Source: an uncultured Eubacteriales bacterium
GTDB taxonomy: Bacteria > Bacillota_A > Clostridia > Oscillospirales > Oscillospiraceae
Length of the DNA stretch: 64,000 bases
NCBI GenBank assembly: GCA_900319835.1
Contig: ONPY01000003.1
Location: forward strand, 4,944-68,943
Reading direction: 5' to 3'
The position numbers were made by a program, and so were the translations under genes. Within the stretch, counting starts at the first letter, position 1; each line of letters begins with the position of its first letter. The notes below the pieces were generated by a model that had not been told where the DNA came from, made no database searches, and was given only the letters and a program-made list of their open reading frames with translations. Shown here in pieces: positions 41,111-49,661 of this stretch.

Positions 41111-42760
41111 ATGAAACGAGTATTGTCAGTCTTTTTGGCGCTGCTGATGGTACTGTCTCTGGCAGCCTGCGGCGGCACTCCCAGCAACAATCCTTCGGAC
41201 AACCCTCCCGATAATTCGGGTACGCAGACACTTCAGCCCGGTCAGCACTACTATGGCGGTACGCTGGTCGTAGCCACCAAGCTTGAGCCCACTTTCTATC
41301 AGACCAACTATGTGTGGGATGGCGGCGTCGTTTACATCAGCCACAACATTCTCTCCAAGCTCTGCGCCTGGGATGAAGACACGAAGACCATCTATCCCGA
41401 TCTGGCAGAATCCTGGGAAAATACGGACGACCTGATGACTTACACGTTCCATCTTCGTCAGGGCGTCAAGTGGCACGACGGTGAACCTTTCACCTCCAAG
41501 GATGTCAAGTGGACCATCGACAGCATTCTGGAATACGGAGAGCAGGCCTACACCTACAACTATGTAAAGTCGGTGGAATCCGTGGAAGCCCCGGATGACT
41601 ATACTGTCGTCTTCCACATGTCCACCCCCAACGGAACCTTTGTCAACAGCGTAGCCGACTATCAGGGCCCGGATATCCTCCCGGCTCACATCTATGAGGG
41701 CACAGATCCCTATACCAACCCCGCCAACGAGAAGCCCATCGGCACGGGCCCGTTCAAGTTCGTTGAGGCCAAGCTGGGCAGCTACTGCAAACTGGAGGCA
41801 AACCCCGACTATTACGGGGATGGCCCCTATCTGGATGGCGTCATCTACAACTTTGTGCCGGATGAGACCACTGCCATGACCTCCATGGAAGCCCATGAGG
41901 TTGGCTGGATGACCGCGACCCCTTCTTTTGCCGAGGCAAAACGTCTGGCAACTGTTGACGGCATTACCGTGGAGAGCCAGGCTACCAACATCGTTCAGTG
42001 GACGCAGTTCAATATGAGCGAGGAGGCTGCGCGCCCCTATATCAATGATGTGCGTGTGCGCGAGGCTATCTGCTGGGCCATCGACAACCAGAATATCGCC
42101 GACGTGCTTTACCTGGGTTATGTGGACCCCTGCAATAACTGGTATACTTCCACGGTGGAGTGGGCCGTCAACCGTGACGTGACCTTCCCCGGCTACGACG
42201 TGGACAAGGCCAACAAGATCCTGGACGATGCCGGCTACGCCAGAGGCGCCGACGGTTACCGTTTCGAGCTGACCTATCGCTGCTTCACCACCTCCATCTT
42301 CGGCACGACCGATATCCCCAACCTGATAACACAGTACCTGGATGCTGTTGGTATCAAGCTGAACGTGGAGAAGTACGAGTGGGCCGTTCGCAAGGAGTAC
42401 CTGGACGAAAACCTGGAGTGGGATATGTGCTCCGCCGGTGGTTCCCGCGGCCCCGACCCCAGTTCCTATGCCAACGTGTGGAACCGCTCCTCCTCCAATA
42501 AGAGCCGGTACTACAACGACGAGGTCATGCGTCTGTTTGATGAGGGCACCAAGTATGCCACGCAGGAGGAGCGCGCCCCCTTCTATAAGAAGATCCAGGA
42601 GTACTTCGCCAAGGATATTCCCTGCTATGACTACATCGAATACGCTTATGTCCGTCCCCATGGTGCCGACTACATCAACTTCTTCTGGGCTCCTGATTGC
42701 GGCATTGCGGCGGATCACATGCTCAATACGGTGGAGTGGACCGGCGGTGAAATTCGATAA
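41111..42760 (+). CDS. peptide-binding lipoprotein (SBP family 5, DppA/OppA type)
   Basis: A 549-residue solute-binding protein. The signal peptide ends in lipobox LAAC with Cys20, followed by a Ser/Asn/Pro-rich linker. Family features include 'LAESWENTDDLMTYTFHLRQ', 'GVKWHDGEPFTSKDVKWTID' and 'VREAICWAIDNQNIADVLYL'. It is lipid-anchored outside the membrane and delivers peptide to the permeases. It starts 16 bases after the dipeptidase gene, an unusual place at the end of the transport genes. Confidence 0.93.
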   Translation: MKRVLSVFLALLMVLSLAACGGTPSNNPSDNPPDNSGTQTLQPGQHYYGGTLVVATKLEPTFYQTNYVWDGGVVYISHNILSKLCAWDEDTKTIYPDLAESWENTDDLMTYTFHLRQGVKWHDGEPFTSKDVKWTIDSILEYGEQAYTYNYVKSVESVEAPDDYTVVFHMSTPNGTFVNSVADYQGPDILPAHIYEGTDPYTNPANEKPIGTGPFKFVEAKLGSYCKLEANPDYYGDGPYLDGVIYNFVPDETTAMTSMEAHEVGWMTATPSFAEAKRLATVDGITVESQATNIVQWTQFNMSEEAARPYINDVRVREAICWAIDNQNIADVLYLGYVDPCNNWYTSTVEWAVNRDVTFPGYDVDKANKILDDAGYARGADGYRFELTYRCFTTSIFGTTDIPNLITQYLDAVGIKLNVEKYEWAVRKEYLDENLEWDMCSAGGSRGPDPSSYANVWNRSSSNKSRYYNDEVMRLFDEGTKYATQEERAPFYKKIQEYFAKDIPCYDYIEYAYVRPHGADYINFFWAPDCGIAADHMLNTVEWTGGEIR

Positions 42761-42830
42761 CGCCACCTATGCCGCGTGATGCTCTGTATAAGCGCTGCAG
42801 ACCATCTGCAGGCGGCAATACCAGGAAATA

Positions 42831-42862
42831 CGGGATTCCGGCGCTGTAGCGCCGGAATCCCG
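42831..42862. terminator. 14-bp GC-rich hairpin downstream of the binding-protein gene
   Basis: CGGGATTCCGGCGC pairs exactly with GCGCCGGAATCCCG around TGTA. There is no T tract, so it may protect the abundant binding-protein mRNA or partly end transcription before the amidohydrolase gene. Confidence 0.65.
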
Positions 42863-42898
42863 CCTGTAATCCGGTCAGATGATCGGGAAGGAGGACCT

Positions 42899-44107
42899 AT
42901 GCAAACATTCATTCATTTCAACCTTGTGGACGTAGAAGCAAAACGCTACGTTGAGAACTGCTATATGACCGTGGACGGCGGGCTTATCCAGGCCGTCGGG
43001 CCGATGGCAGAACTAAAGGAACCTCATCTGCGCGGCGCGGTGGATTTGGCCGGGCAGACGGTAATGCCGGGCATGTTCAACTGTCACATCCATGCGCTTT
43101 CCACTCCCATCGCTGCGCCAGAATCTCTGAATTGGGAGACCTCCGGGATGTTTGCCCTTCGGGGATTGCAGCATCTGCACCAGCATCTGAAGTCCGGCGT
43201 GACCTTTGTGCGGGACATGAATGGGCGAAAGCTGGGTGAGGTGGACCTGAAAAATGCACTAAAGCAGGGCATCCACATTGGGCCACATTACCAGATTGCG
43301 CGGCAATGCCTGTGTATGACCGGCGGCCATGGCTGCAATACCGGTCGGGAATGCGATGGGCCGGTGGACTGCATGAAAGCGGCCAGAGAGCAGATCAAAG
43401 GCGGCGCAGATTTCGTCAAGATCATGGCTACCGGCGGTGTGAATTCCGATACCCGCCCGGAATTTTCTCAGTTAAATCTGGAGGAGATGACTGCCGCTGT
43501 CAACGAGGCGCACCGGGCCGGGAAAAAGACGGCGACCCATGCCCACGGAAAAGCCGGCATTAAAACGGCCGTGCTGGCCGGGATCGACAGCGTAGAGCAC
43601 GGCAGCTATATTGATGACGAGTGCATCGATCTGATGCTGGAGCGCGGTACCTTCTACTGCCCCACCCTTTCTACCCACTACTTCTCCGAAAAATTCGGCG
43701 TTGCCGCCGGCATTGCTCCCTGGAAGGTCGAAAAGGGACGGCGCGCTATGGAGGCGCAGCACATTGGACTTGCCAAAGCGTGGAAGGCGGGTATTCCCAT
43801 TACCATCGGAACGGATGCCGGCACGCCTTATAACCCTCACTGGGGCACCTATATGGAGTTCGTTTTGTTTGTGGAGGATATGGGCTTTGATCCCATGGAT
43901 ACGTTGGTGGCAGGTACTCTTACTTCCGCCAAAGCCTGCGGTGTGGAGGACTGGACCGGCAGTATTAAAGTGGGAAAACACGCGGATTTCATCGTGCTGA
44001 AGGAAAACCCCGTGCAGAATATCCGGACGCTGGGCGAGGTTCAGCAGGTCTATTTGGGCGGCAAATTTGTGCTTCTGCCCGAAAACGACAAGAACAGCTA
44101 TATTTAA
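42899..44107 (+). CDS. metal-dependent amidohydrolase (prolidase/imidazolonepropionase-like)
   Basis: A 402-residue TIM-barrel amidohydrolase: H63-x-H65 in 'GMFNCHIHAL', Lys in 'FVKIMATGG', His in 'KKTATHAHGKAG' and 'SVEHGSY', and the catalytic Asp in 'TIGTDAGTPYNPH'. Stand-alone family members of this length include Xaa-Pro and Xaa-Arg dipeptidases, which fits the transporter context, but also other amidases. GGAAGGAGGACC precedes the ATG at 42899. Complete. Confidence 0.85.
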   Translation: MQTFIHFNLVDVEAKRYVENCYMTVDGGLIQAVGPMAELKEPHLRGAVDLAGQTVMPGMFNCHIHALSTPIAAPESLNWETSGMFALRGLQHLHQHLKSGVTFVRDMNGRKLGEVDLKNALKQGIHIGPHYQIARQCLCMTGGHGCNTGRECDGPVDCMKAAREQIKGGADFVKIMATGGVNSDTRPEFSQLNLEEMTAAVNEAHRAGKKTATHAHGKAGIKTAVLAGIDSVEHGSYIDDECIDLMLERGTFYCPTLSTHYFSEKFGVAAGIAPWKVEKGRRAMEAQHIGLAKAWKAGIPITIGTDAGTPYNPHWGTYMEFVLFVEDMGFDPMDTLVAGTLTSAKACGVEDWTGSIKVGKHADFIVLKENPVQNIRTLGEVQQVYLGGKFVLLPENDKNSYI

Positions 44108-44128
44108 CCCCTTCCGAAACGGCAAAAA

Positions 44129-44158
44129 ACCGCGGCACCGTCAAATCGGTGCCGCGGT
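44129..44158. terminator. intrinsic terminator, end of the cargo operon
   Basis: ACCGCGGCACCG pairs with CGGTGCCGCGGT. A run of A lies on the left and T-rich sequence on the right, so it works for the converging amidohydrolase and S9 peptidase genes. Confidence 0.9.
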
Positions 44159-44187
44159 ATTCTGTTGTTTTGGCAATCACCAGCCGG

Positions 44188-46122
44188 TTATTGATGAATC
44201 TCCGGCTGAAGATAGCGTGTAAACCACAGCAGGATCTCCTCCAGTCGGGATATCCGGTTATCCGGTCTGCCGCTGCGTGAAAGCTCGTGATTTTCTCCGT
44301 GGAAAAGGCAGAGTCTGGCGGGACACCCCTGCCGTTTCAGACAGGAAAACATGGCCAAGGCGTCCGGCACAGGACAGCGGAAGTCCAAATCCGAGTGGAT
44401 AAACAGCGTAGGCGTTTTGCAGCGAGGCGCATACTTCAAAGGAGATTCCTCCCACAGCCGGGCGGGATCCTCCTCCGCCGAGGACAGATGCTCACTGCGA
44501 ATGTTGGTCAGGCCGATATCGCTGAGATACTCGAAATTAATCATATTGGCAAACGATCGCTGGGAACAGGCTGCCGCGAAGCGATCCGTGTGGCCGATGA
44601 TCCAGTTGGTCATAAAACCGCCGTAAGAGCCGCCGCATACGCCCAGCCGCGCTGCATCGATGTCATGATATTTTGCCAGGACCGCGTCAGCAAAGTCCAT
44701 AATGTCCGTATAGTCTACCGTGCCCCACCGGCCTCTGATATCAGCAAACGCCCGTCCGCGTCCGTCGGATCCACGGGGGTTGCAGAAGAAAACAAAGAAG
44801 CCGTGGCTTGCCCACACCTGCATCTCATGGTGAAAAATGGATCCGAATATGGTCTTCGGTCCTCCGTGAATATGCAGAATGGCAGGGTATTTCCTTCCAG
44901 CTGTATAATCCCGTGGTCGCATGCAAAAGCCGTGAAGCTCCGTGCCATCCCGCGCGGAAAATACCATCGGTTCCGGTGTGCTGATCGCGTGGGATGCCAG
45001 ATAGGCGTCATTGAAACGGGTTATCCTCTTTCCGTCCAGATAGAGCTCCGCCAGGCCATCCTGTGGCATCTTCGCGCAGACCAGCCTGTCACCGCAGATG
45101 TCAAAGCTTTCGATGGAACCGGTAAAATCGGCTTCCTCCGTAACGTGATACTGCAGGTCGCCTTCAAAACCCATGCGGTGCAGGCTGGAGCCGTCGCCCA
45201 GCGGCGCCAGGAAATACACACCGTCCTGGCCCAGGCAGATACCCCGTCCTCCGCCGTATTTGGCGTCTGAGCCGGAGCCGTTATAGCCGATTTTCATATC
45301 CACATCGGCAAAGCGGCGGGGCGTGCCGCTGTCAAGATCCAGCGTGTAGAAGTCGGTATTCTGGCCCATGCTTTTCCCAGGGCAGTCTTCGATGCCGCTG
45401 AACAGAAGCTCCCGGTCTTTCCAGAAACAAAGGGCAAAGCTGTTGATTCGTCCCACGTCAGTCAGCTGCCGCACCGAACCGCTCTGGAGATCCCACGTAT
45501 AAAAGGCGGGCCCGTACGGATACGGCAGATAGTCCCGCCAGGGTGTCGCTTGGAAAACCAGGGTCCCTGCCCGGTATACAAAGTCACCCGCATCTGTATT
45601 TTCGTCTGTGATCCGACACAGAGAATTCGTATCTGCACAGTAGATATAGAGCGCCTTGCGGCGCCCCGCGGTGATGCCCTTCCCGTTCAGGCAATAAGGC
45701 GCCTCCTCCAGCACATGGTATCGCCCATTGTAAGGCGCGCCGGTATCGCAGGTAAGCGCATAGCAGCCGTTTTCCAGCGGCTTGATCCGATCAACCGCTA
45801 ACGGGATTACAAATAGAGTCCGGCACTCACCGGAATCCGGATCGATGCGGTAGAAGGTGGTGGCGCCGTCTTTTGGGACACCGGCAACCAATCCATCGTC
45901 CTCCGACCAGAAGCTGAGCCGCTGCACCCCTTCCTCCGTCAATGGGCGGGCACTTTCATTGCGAACATCCCAAACCCACAGATCGCTCTGATAGGTATTG
46001 CGTTCCCGGCAAATCCGGGTGACAAAAAAGGATATCCAGCGCCCCGATGGGGAAAAGCGCGGATCACTGACAAACCTGAATTGGAACAGATCGTTGATTT
46101 CCACCGAAATTCTGCCTTGCAT
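44188..46122 (-). CDS. S9-family prolyl oligopeptidase-like serine peptidase
   Basis: A 644-residue enzyme with an N-terminal WD/beta-propeller-like half and a C-terminal alpha/beta hydrolase. The nucleophile is Ser499 in 'GVCGGSYGGFM', Asp is near 580 ('IHSDLDFRCP') and His near 612 ('FHGENHELS'). No signal peptide, so it is cytoplasmic and would trim imported peptides, as acylaminoacyl or dipeptidyl peptidases do. AAGGAGCGTGG before 46122 fixes the start; the frame above it covers the promoter, where TATAAT is visible on the minus strand near 46168. It converges on the transporter operon. Confidence 0.9.
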   Translation of the reverse strand: MQGRISVEINDLFQFRFVSDPRFSPSGRWISFFVTRICRERNTYQSDLWVWDVRNESARPLTEEGVQRLSFWSEDDGLVAGVPKDGATTFYRIDPDSGECRTLFVIPLAVDRIKPLENGCYALTCDTGAPYNGRYHVLEEAPYCLNGKGITAGRRKALYIYCADTNSLCRITDENTDAGDFVYRAGTLVFQATPWRDYLPYPYGPAFYTWDLQSGSVRQLTDVGRINSFALCFWKDRELLFSGIEDCPGKSMGQNTDFYTLDLDSGTPRRFADVDMKIGYNGSGSDAKYGGGRGICLGQDGVYFLAPLGDGSSLHRMGFEGDLQYHVTEEADFTGSIESFDICGDRLVCAKMPQDGLAELYLDGKRITRFNDAYLASHAISTPEPMVFSARDGTELHGFCMRPRDYTAGRKYPAILHIHGGPKTIFGSIFHHEMQVWASHGFFVFFCNPRGSDGRGRAFADIRGRWGTVDYTDIMDFADAVLAKYHDIDAARLGVCGGSYGGFMTNWIIGHTDRFAAACSQRSFANMINFEYLSDIGLTNIRSEHLSSAEEDPARLWEESPLKYAPRCKTPTLFIHSDLDFRCPVPDALAMFSCLKRQGCPARLCLFHGENHELSRSGRPDNRISRLEEILLWFTRYLQPEIHQ

Positions 46123-46250
46123 AACGCCACGCTCCTTTTTCCCATTTGTAGTATGTAGTACTATTATAACAGGCAAAGGGCTGTAGTTCCACAGATGTTC
46201 CAATACGAAATTGTTTTAAAAACACGAAGCAGCTCCCCCGGGTTCTCCAG

Positions 46251-46271
46251 ATATCCCACAAAATATCCCAC
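46251..46271. repeat. paired ATATCCCAC direct repeats
   Basis: Two copies of ATATCCCAC at 46251 and 46263, spaced 12 bases, inside a larger CCCGGG...CCCGGG inverted repeat. The complement TGTGGGATA recurs at 46483. This looks like the arm-type site of another integrase, whose gene is not present. Confidence 0.45.
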
Positions 46272-46472
46272 GAGCCCGGGGCAGAAACCCGCCTTCCGTA
46301 TGCTCCAAATCCGCGCGGCACGGGGCCTTTTTGCGCGCTTTTCCGCCGTATTCGGTATTTTGAAGCTCGTCCTCATAAGCAAATTGCATAAACTAAAGCG
46401 CTAAATTTCTACGTTGGGACCAACGGCTGGCGCTATACAATTTTTGACATTTCGTTTATAATAATAAATTAA

Positions 46473-46522
46473 TCACTTTTTCTGTGGGATACCGGTAAGG
46501 GTATCGGGCAAATGAATTGAAT
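46473..46522. repeat. imperfect repeat flanking the peptide cargo, right copy
   Basis: TCACTTTTTCTGTGGGATA (46473-46491, one mismatch to 34447) and AATGAATTGAAT (46511-46522, exact). Between them is GGTAAGGGTA (46494-46503), the same motif as the arm sites near both island ends. Confidence 0.6.
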
Positions 46523-46596
46523 AAAGAAGAGCCTGCGATTAGGATAGGGGTATGTCCTGCCAGACAAATACTCCGCCCTAAAGGAGGCTCTTCAAG

Positions 46597-46692
46597 ATGG
46601 AGCATATACGCGCCGAGGCCAACGGTCAACTGTTTCTTGAGCCGCAGACAAGAGAGTACCTCAACATCCCATCATGCCTGTATTTAGAGTAA
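46597..46692 (+). pseudogene. 31-codon fragment with strong ribosome site
   Basis: Starts 'MEHIRAEANGQLFLEPQTRE' after AAAGGAGGC and stops at codon 32. It looks like the beginning of a longer protein cut off by rearrangement. Not recognised. Confidence 0.35.
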
Positions 46693-46756
46693 TCAGATCC
46701 CCATATTATCAGGGCGACAGAAACCAATCTGTCGCCTTAAATTTATTTTATGCTAA

Positions 46757-47029
46757 ATCGCAGAATCTACCCTTGACAAATCAAGTCTTGACGACCCACG
46801 CTATGCAGATCTTCCCTTTGAAACGCAAATGTGTTGCTCTAAATGTCACCATGTGATTGGCGAGCTCATCATGGATTCGGGCTCACGAAAACTGTTAGGT
46901 CTTCCGCAAGCATATGAGTGTCATCGAAAGCTGACAATTGAAGAGGTCAGCAAAAAACTACGACAATACATAAATGAGAATAATACGGCAAAGCCAATCG
47001 TCCTCCCATCTGTGTATATGGGATGCTGA
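46757..47029 (+). pseudogene. C-terminal gene remnant with CxxC motif
   Basis: An open frame of 90 codons with no good start. The first ATG is at 46829, 'MCCSKCHHVIGELIMDSGSR', and the product ends 'IVLPSVYMGC'. One zinc-binding CxxC is visible. Probably the tail of a disrupted gene. Not recognised. The gap 46123-46596 otherwise holds only promoter, repeat and hairpin sequences. Confidence 0.35.
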
Positions 47030-47104
47030 AAAGCATACAGGCATCGGATCGCCAGACAAATCGGATCGTACGGATCGGGTGCTGAATAACTAAGGGCAGA
47101 TTTT

Positions 47105-47182
47105 AAACTCGCAGCGTCGCAACTTTAAGTGGAACGAGACTTTTTCTCGGTACGCTTTCGTTGTGATGCTGCGAGTTTTTTG
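47105..47182 (+). terminator. long structured hairpin upstream of the MobC module
   Basis: AAACTCGCAGC pairs with GCTGCGAGTTT, continued inward by TCGCAAC with GTTGTGA, and a small inner stem CGAG/CTCG. A T run follows. It may be a terminator or part of a small RNA. Confidence 0.55.
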
Positions 47183-47409
47183 TTTACCATGAAGGAGGTG
47201 TTTTGAAAAAACTGCAACAGGAATTTCGATCCCCCTCGGAGAGCAAGTTTCGCCTCGTGCTACAAAAATGCATTTTTGCATTTTCAGCCGAGACACTTGT
47301 TGGGGATTTCGCTCCCCAACCCCGCATGAATTTTAGCAACTATCGTTGCGGTGTCTGCTTGCAGCAAACACAGTTTTGATTACGCTTCGCAAATCAAAAG
47401 GAGGCAAAA
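47183..47409. other. candidate oriT region of the MobC module
   Basis: No gene. It contains AAATGCATTTTTGCATTTT and GGGGA-TTTCGC-TCCCC hairpins just upstream of mobC, where oriT is placed in related mobilizable elements. Confidence 0.4.
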
Positions 47410-47784
47410 ATGGCAAGAAAAAAAGATGAGCTTGGAACGAGAGAGAAAACCATTCACTTTCGTGTTTCAGAAGCATTTTACGAAGTAATCGCCCATGAGG
47501 CAAAGCAATGCGGGTTATCCATATCCGAGTTTTGCCGCCGCGTTCTTCTCAACCGACCAATCAAAAAACTCCCAGTCATCATTCACGACGAAAGATATAT
47601 CGTTCAAGAGCTGCGAAACATCGACAAGCTCGAAAAGGATCTCGATCAGATCGCGCGGTATCTCAAAGAAGGCGGCGAGTTCACAAAGCCGATTTTGGAC
47701 AAGATCGAAAAGGTGCATTACGACCTGGACATCTCGATCCACGATTTTAACAGCGCGGTCGAAAGTGAATATGGAATGGCTTAG
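47410..47784 (+). CDS. mobC: MobC-like relaxosome accessory protein
   Basis: A 124-residue protein: a ribbon-helix-helix N-terminus ('TIHFRVSEAFYEVIAHEAKQ', then 'CGLSISEFCRRVLLN') and a helical C-terminus with 'VQELRNIDKLEKDLDQIARY', the usual MobC form. MobC opens oriT for a relaxase. No relaxase gene follows: the next genes are excisionase, RepA-like and integrase, so this module depends on another relaxase or has lost its own. Confidence 0.75.
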   Translation: MARKKDELGTREKTIHFRVSEAFYEVIAHEAKQCGLSISEFCRRVLLNRPIKKLPVIIHDERYIVQELRNIDKLEKDLDQIARYLKEGGEFTKPILDKIEKVHYDLDISIHDFNSAVESEYGMA

Positions 47785-47804
47785 AACGAGCAAGGAGGAA
47801 AAAG

Positions 47805-47873
47805 ATGAACAATGCAAGGCCGCCCCCCAAGAGCTGTACCGAAAAAAGCAATCGAAAAAAGAAAAGGACGTGA
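47805..47873 (+). CDS. 22-residue basic small ORF
   Basis: ATG at 47805 follows CAAGGAGGAAAAAG, a strong site 20 bases after mobC. The product is Lys/Arg-rich ('NARPPPKSCTEKSNRKKKRT'). It may be a leader, or what remains of the relaxase start. Confidence 0.3.
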   Translation: MNNARPPPKSCTEKSNRKKKRT

Positions 47874-47971
47874 TAAAAACCGAGACTCAATTTCCATGCA
47901 TCATCGAATCAAAAATGGATGCACATATTAAACTGAATAACGAAATGAATTGCCAGGAAGGAGCGATTGCC

Positions 47972-48205
47972 ATGACTACTACTGCTGCCACTACCATCAA
48001 CAAGCCCAACGCCTATTATTCTTTTTCCGAGGTCCCCGTGGTCCTCAACGCCAATCAACTCGCGAGCGTGCTGAACATCTCACTGACCAATGCCTATTGC
48101 CTGCTTCGCAGCGAGAATTTTCCCACGCTGCGCATCGGCCGCCGCCTGCTCGTTTCTCGCGACAACCTGCTGAACTGGATGAACGAGCATTCTCTCGCAT
48201 CGTGA
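47972..48205 (+). CDS. xis: excisionase-like helix-turn-helix protein
   Basis: A 77-residue protein: a Thr/Ala-rich lead, then a MerR/Xis-type winged helix, 'LASVLNISLTNAYCLLRSEN' followed by 'FPTLRIGRRLLVSRDNLLNW'. The DNA-binding part is nearly the same as the C-terminal domain of the TnpV fusion at 14746. GGAAGGAG precedes the ATG. Its place beside RepA-like and integrase genes suggests control of excision direction. Confidence 0.75.
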   Translation: MTTTAATTINKPNAYYSFSEVPVVLNANQLASVLNISLTNAYCLLRSENFPTLRIGRRLLVSRDNLLNWMNEHSLAS

Positions 48206-48215
48206 GGCGGCGCCC

Positions 48216-49466
48216 ATGAACGAAGAAAAGATTCAAGAGTTCCGGGAACGGGTGCAGCCACAGATTCGCGATTATCTGAAAGCCGCGCACATCAAAGTTT
48301 CCGAAGACGGCGTCACAACCGCGTGCCCGATCTGCGGGGATATCGCAGGACTGATGAAGGACGACACCTGGCTGTGCATGCATTGCGGCAAGCGAGGCGA
48401 CCTGCTGGATTACGTTTTGTGCGGACATCCCAGCATGAAAAAATCCGGCGCGATGCGGCATATCCAGCGTACCCTGGGCGAGACGATTCTCGAACTTGAC
48501 GCCGTGAATGCCAACGATTTGATGGAAATGGACTTTCAGCCCACAGGCTGGCTCATTGAAAAAATGCTCGGCAAGGGCGTGTACATTTTGGCCGGAGCTT
48601 CCAAGATCGGCAAAAGCTGGCTGGTGCTCTGGCTGGCCGACCGCGTGAGCAAGGGTGAAAAAGTTTGGGAGTTTCAGACCACGCCCTGCGAGGTTTTGTA
48701 TGTCAGTCTGGAAGACACCGAACAGCGTATCCAGCAGCGGCTGGGTGAAGTCACGGGCGGCGAAGCGGACAAGATCTGGATCGCAACCGAGGCCGAGCTT
48801 TTGGGCAAAGGCTTCGAGCAGCAGATCGGAAACTTCCTCGCCGCTCACCCGAACGTGGGCTTCGTGATCGTCGATACGCTGCAGCGCATCCGGCAGATGA
48901 AAACCGAGGGCTACAGCTACGGCGGCGATTACGAGGTCATGACCTCGCTGAAAACCATCGCCGACCGCTTCAACATCACGATCCTGGTGGTGCATCACAC
49001 GCGTAAAGAAGACTCCGACGATTCCTTCAACAAGATCTCCGGCACAAACGGCCTGCTCGGCTGTGCGGACGGGGCAATGGTTTTGCAAAAGCCCTCCCGC
49101 ATCGGCAAGACAGCCACGCTGGATATCACCGGACGCGAGGTGGCGGATCTCCGGCTGAAGCTGGAATTTGACGAGAGCAAGCACTGGCAATTCGTTGAGT
49201 ACGGCACAGATCAGTCGGACGAAAAATCGAACAAGCTGCTCGCCGCCGTACAAAAGCTGGTAGCCGAGTGTCACGGATGGCAGGGCACGCCCACCGAGCT
49301 GACGGGCGCGCTGACCACCGTCCTGCCGCCGAACACCAAACCCAACGCCTTGACCCGACAGCTCAACGCGAGTGTCCATACCCTTGCACAGCAATACGGC
49401 GTCCGATACGATTTCAGCCGCACCCCGGACGCCCGCATGATCACGCTCTCCGAACTGCCGGCCTGA
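48216..49466 (+). CDS. RepA-like AAA_25 ATPase with N-terminal zinc finger
   Basis: A 416-residue protein. A zinc finger near residues 36-56 ('CPICG', 'CMHCG') resembles primase fingers. A RecA-fold AAA_25 domain follows, with Walker A 'GASKIGKSW' and Walker B 'FVIVDTLQRI', plus 'LVVHHTRKEDSDDSFNKISG'. RepA-type helicases of mobile elements have this form, and the finger suggests a link to priming. It probably supports replication of the excised circle. It starts ten bases after the xis gene. Confidence 0.82.
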   Translation: MNEEKIQEFRERVQPQIRDYLKAAHIKVSEDGVTTACPICGDIAGLMKDDTWLCMHCGKRGDLLDYVLCGHPSMKKSGAMRHIQRTLGETILELDAVNANDLMEMDFQPTGWLIEKMLGKGVYILAGASKIGKSWLVLWLADRVSKGEKVWEFQTTPCEVLYVSLEDTEQRIQQRLGEVTGGEADKIWIATEAELLGKGFEQQIGNFLAAHPNVGFVIVDTLQRIRQMKTEGYSYGGDYEVMTSLKTIADRFNITILVVHHTRKEDSDDSFNKISGTNGLLGCADGAMVLQKPSRIGKTATLDITGREVADLRLKLEFDESKHWQFVEYGTDQSDEKSNKLLAAVQKLVAECHGWQGTPTELTGALTTVLPPNTKPNALTRQLNASVHTLAQQYGVRYDFSRTPDARMITLSELPA

Positions 49467-49661
49467 CCCTATGACGATATGACGGTCATGACGGTATTCC
49501 GGCACCCCCCGAATACCGTCATACCGTCATGATCGTCATCATATCTGTCAGAAAAGTCTATTCTCAGCAAATAAATTTCTTGCTTTAAAGTGCGAAAGTG
49601 TTATAATTGTATTGAACCCGAACGGACAGGTTGGGGGAAACGCGAAGAAAGCGAGGTTGAA

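Noticed and set aside
41126..42766. 546-codon minus-strand frame opposite the peptide-binding lipoprotein
   Set aside because: The plus strand has a lipobox, family motifs and operon position.
46195..46404. 69-codon plus-strand frame upstream of the right cargo repeat
   Set aside because: It overlaps the S9 peptidase promoter region and a large inverted repeat; composition is not protein-like.
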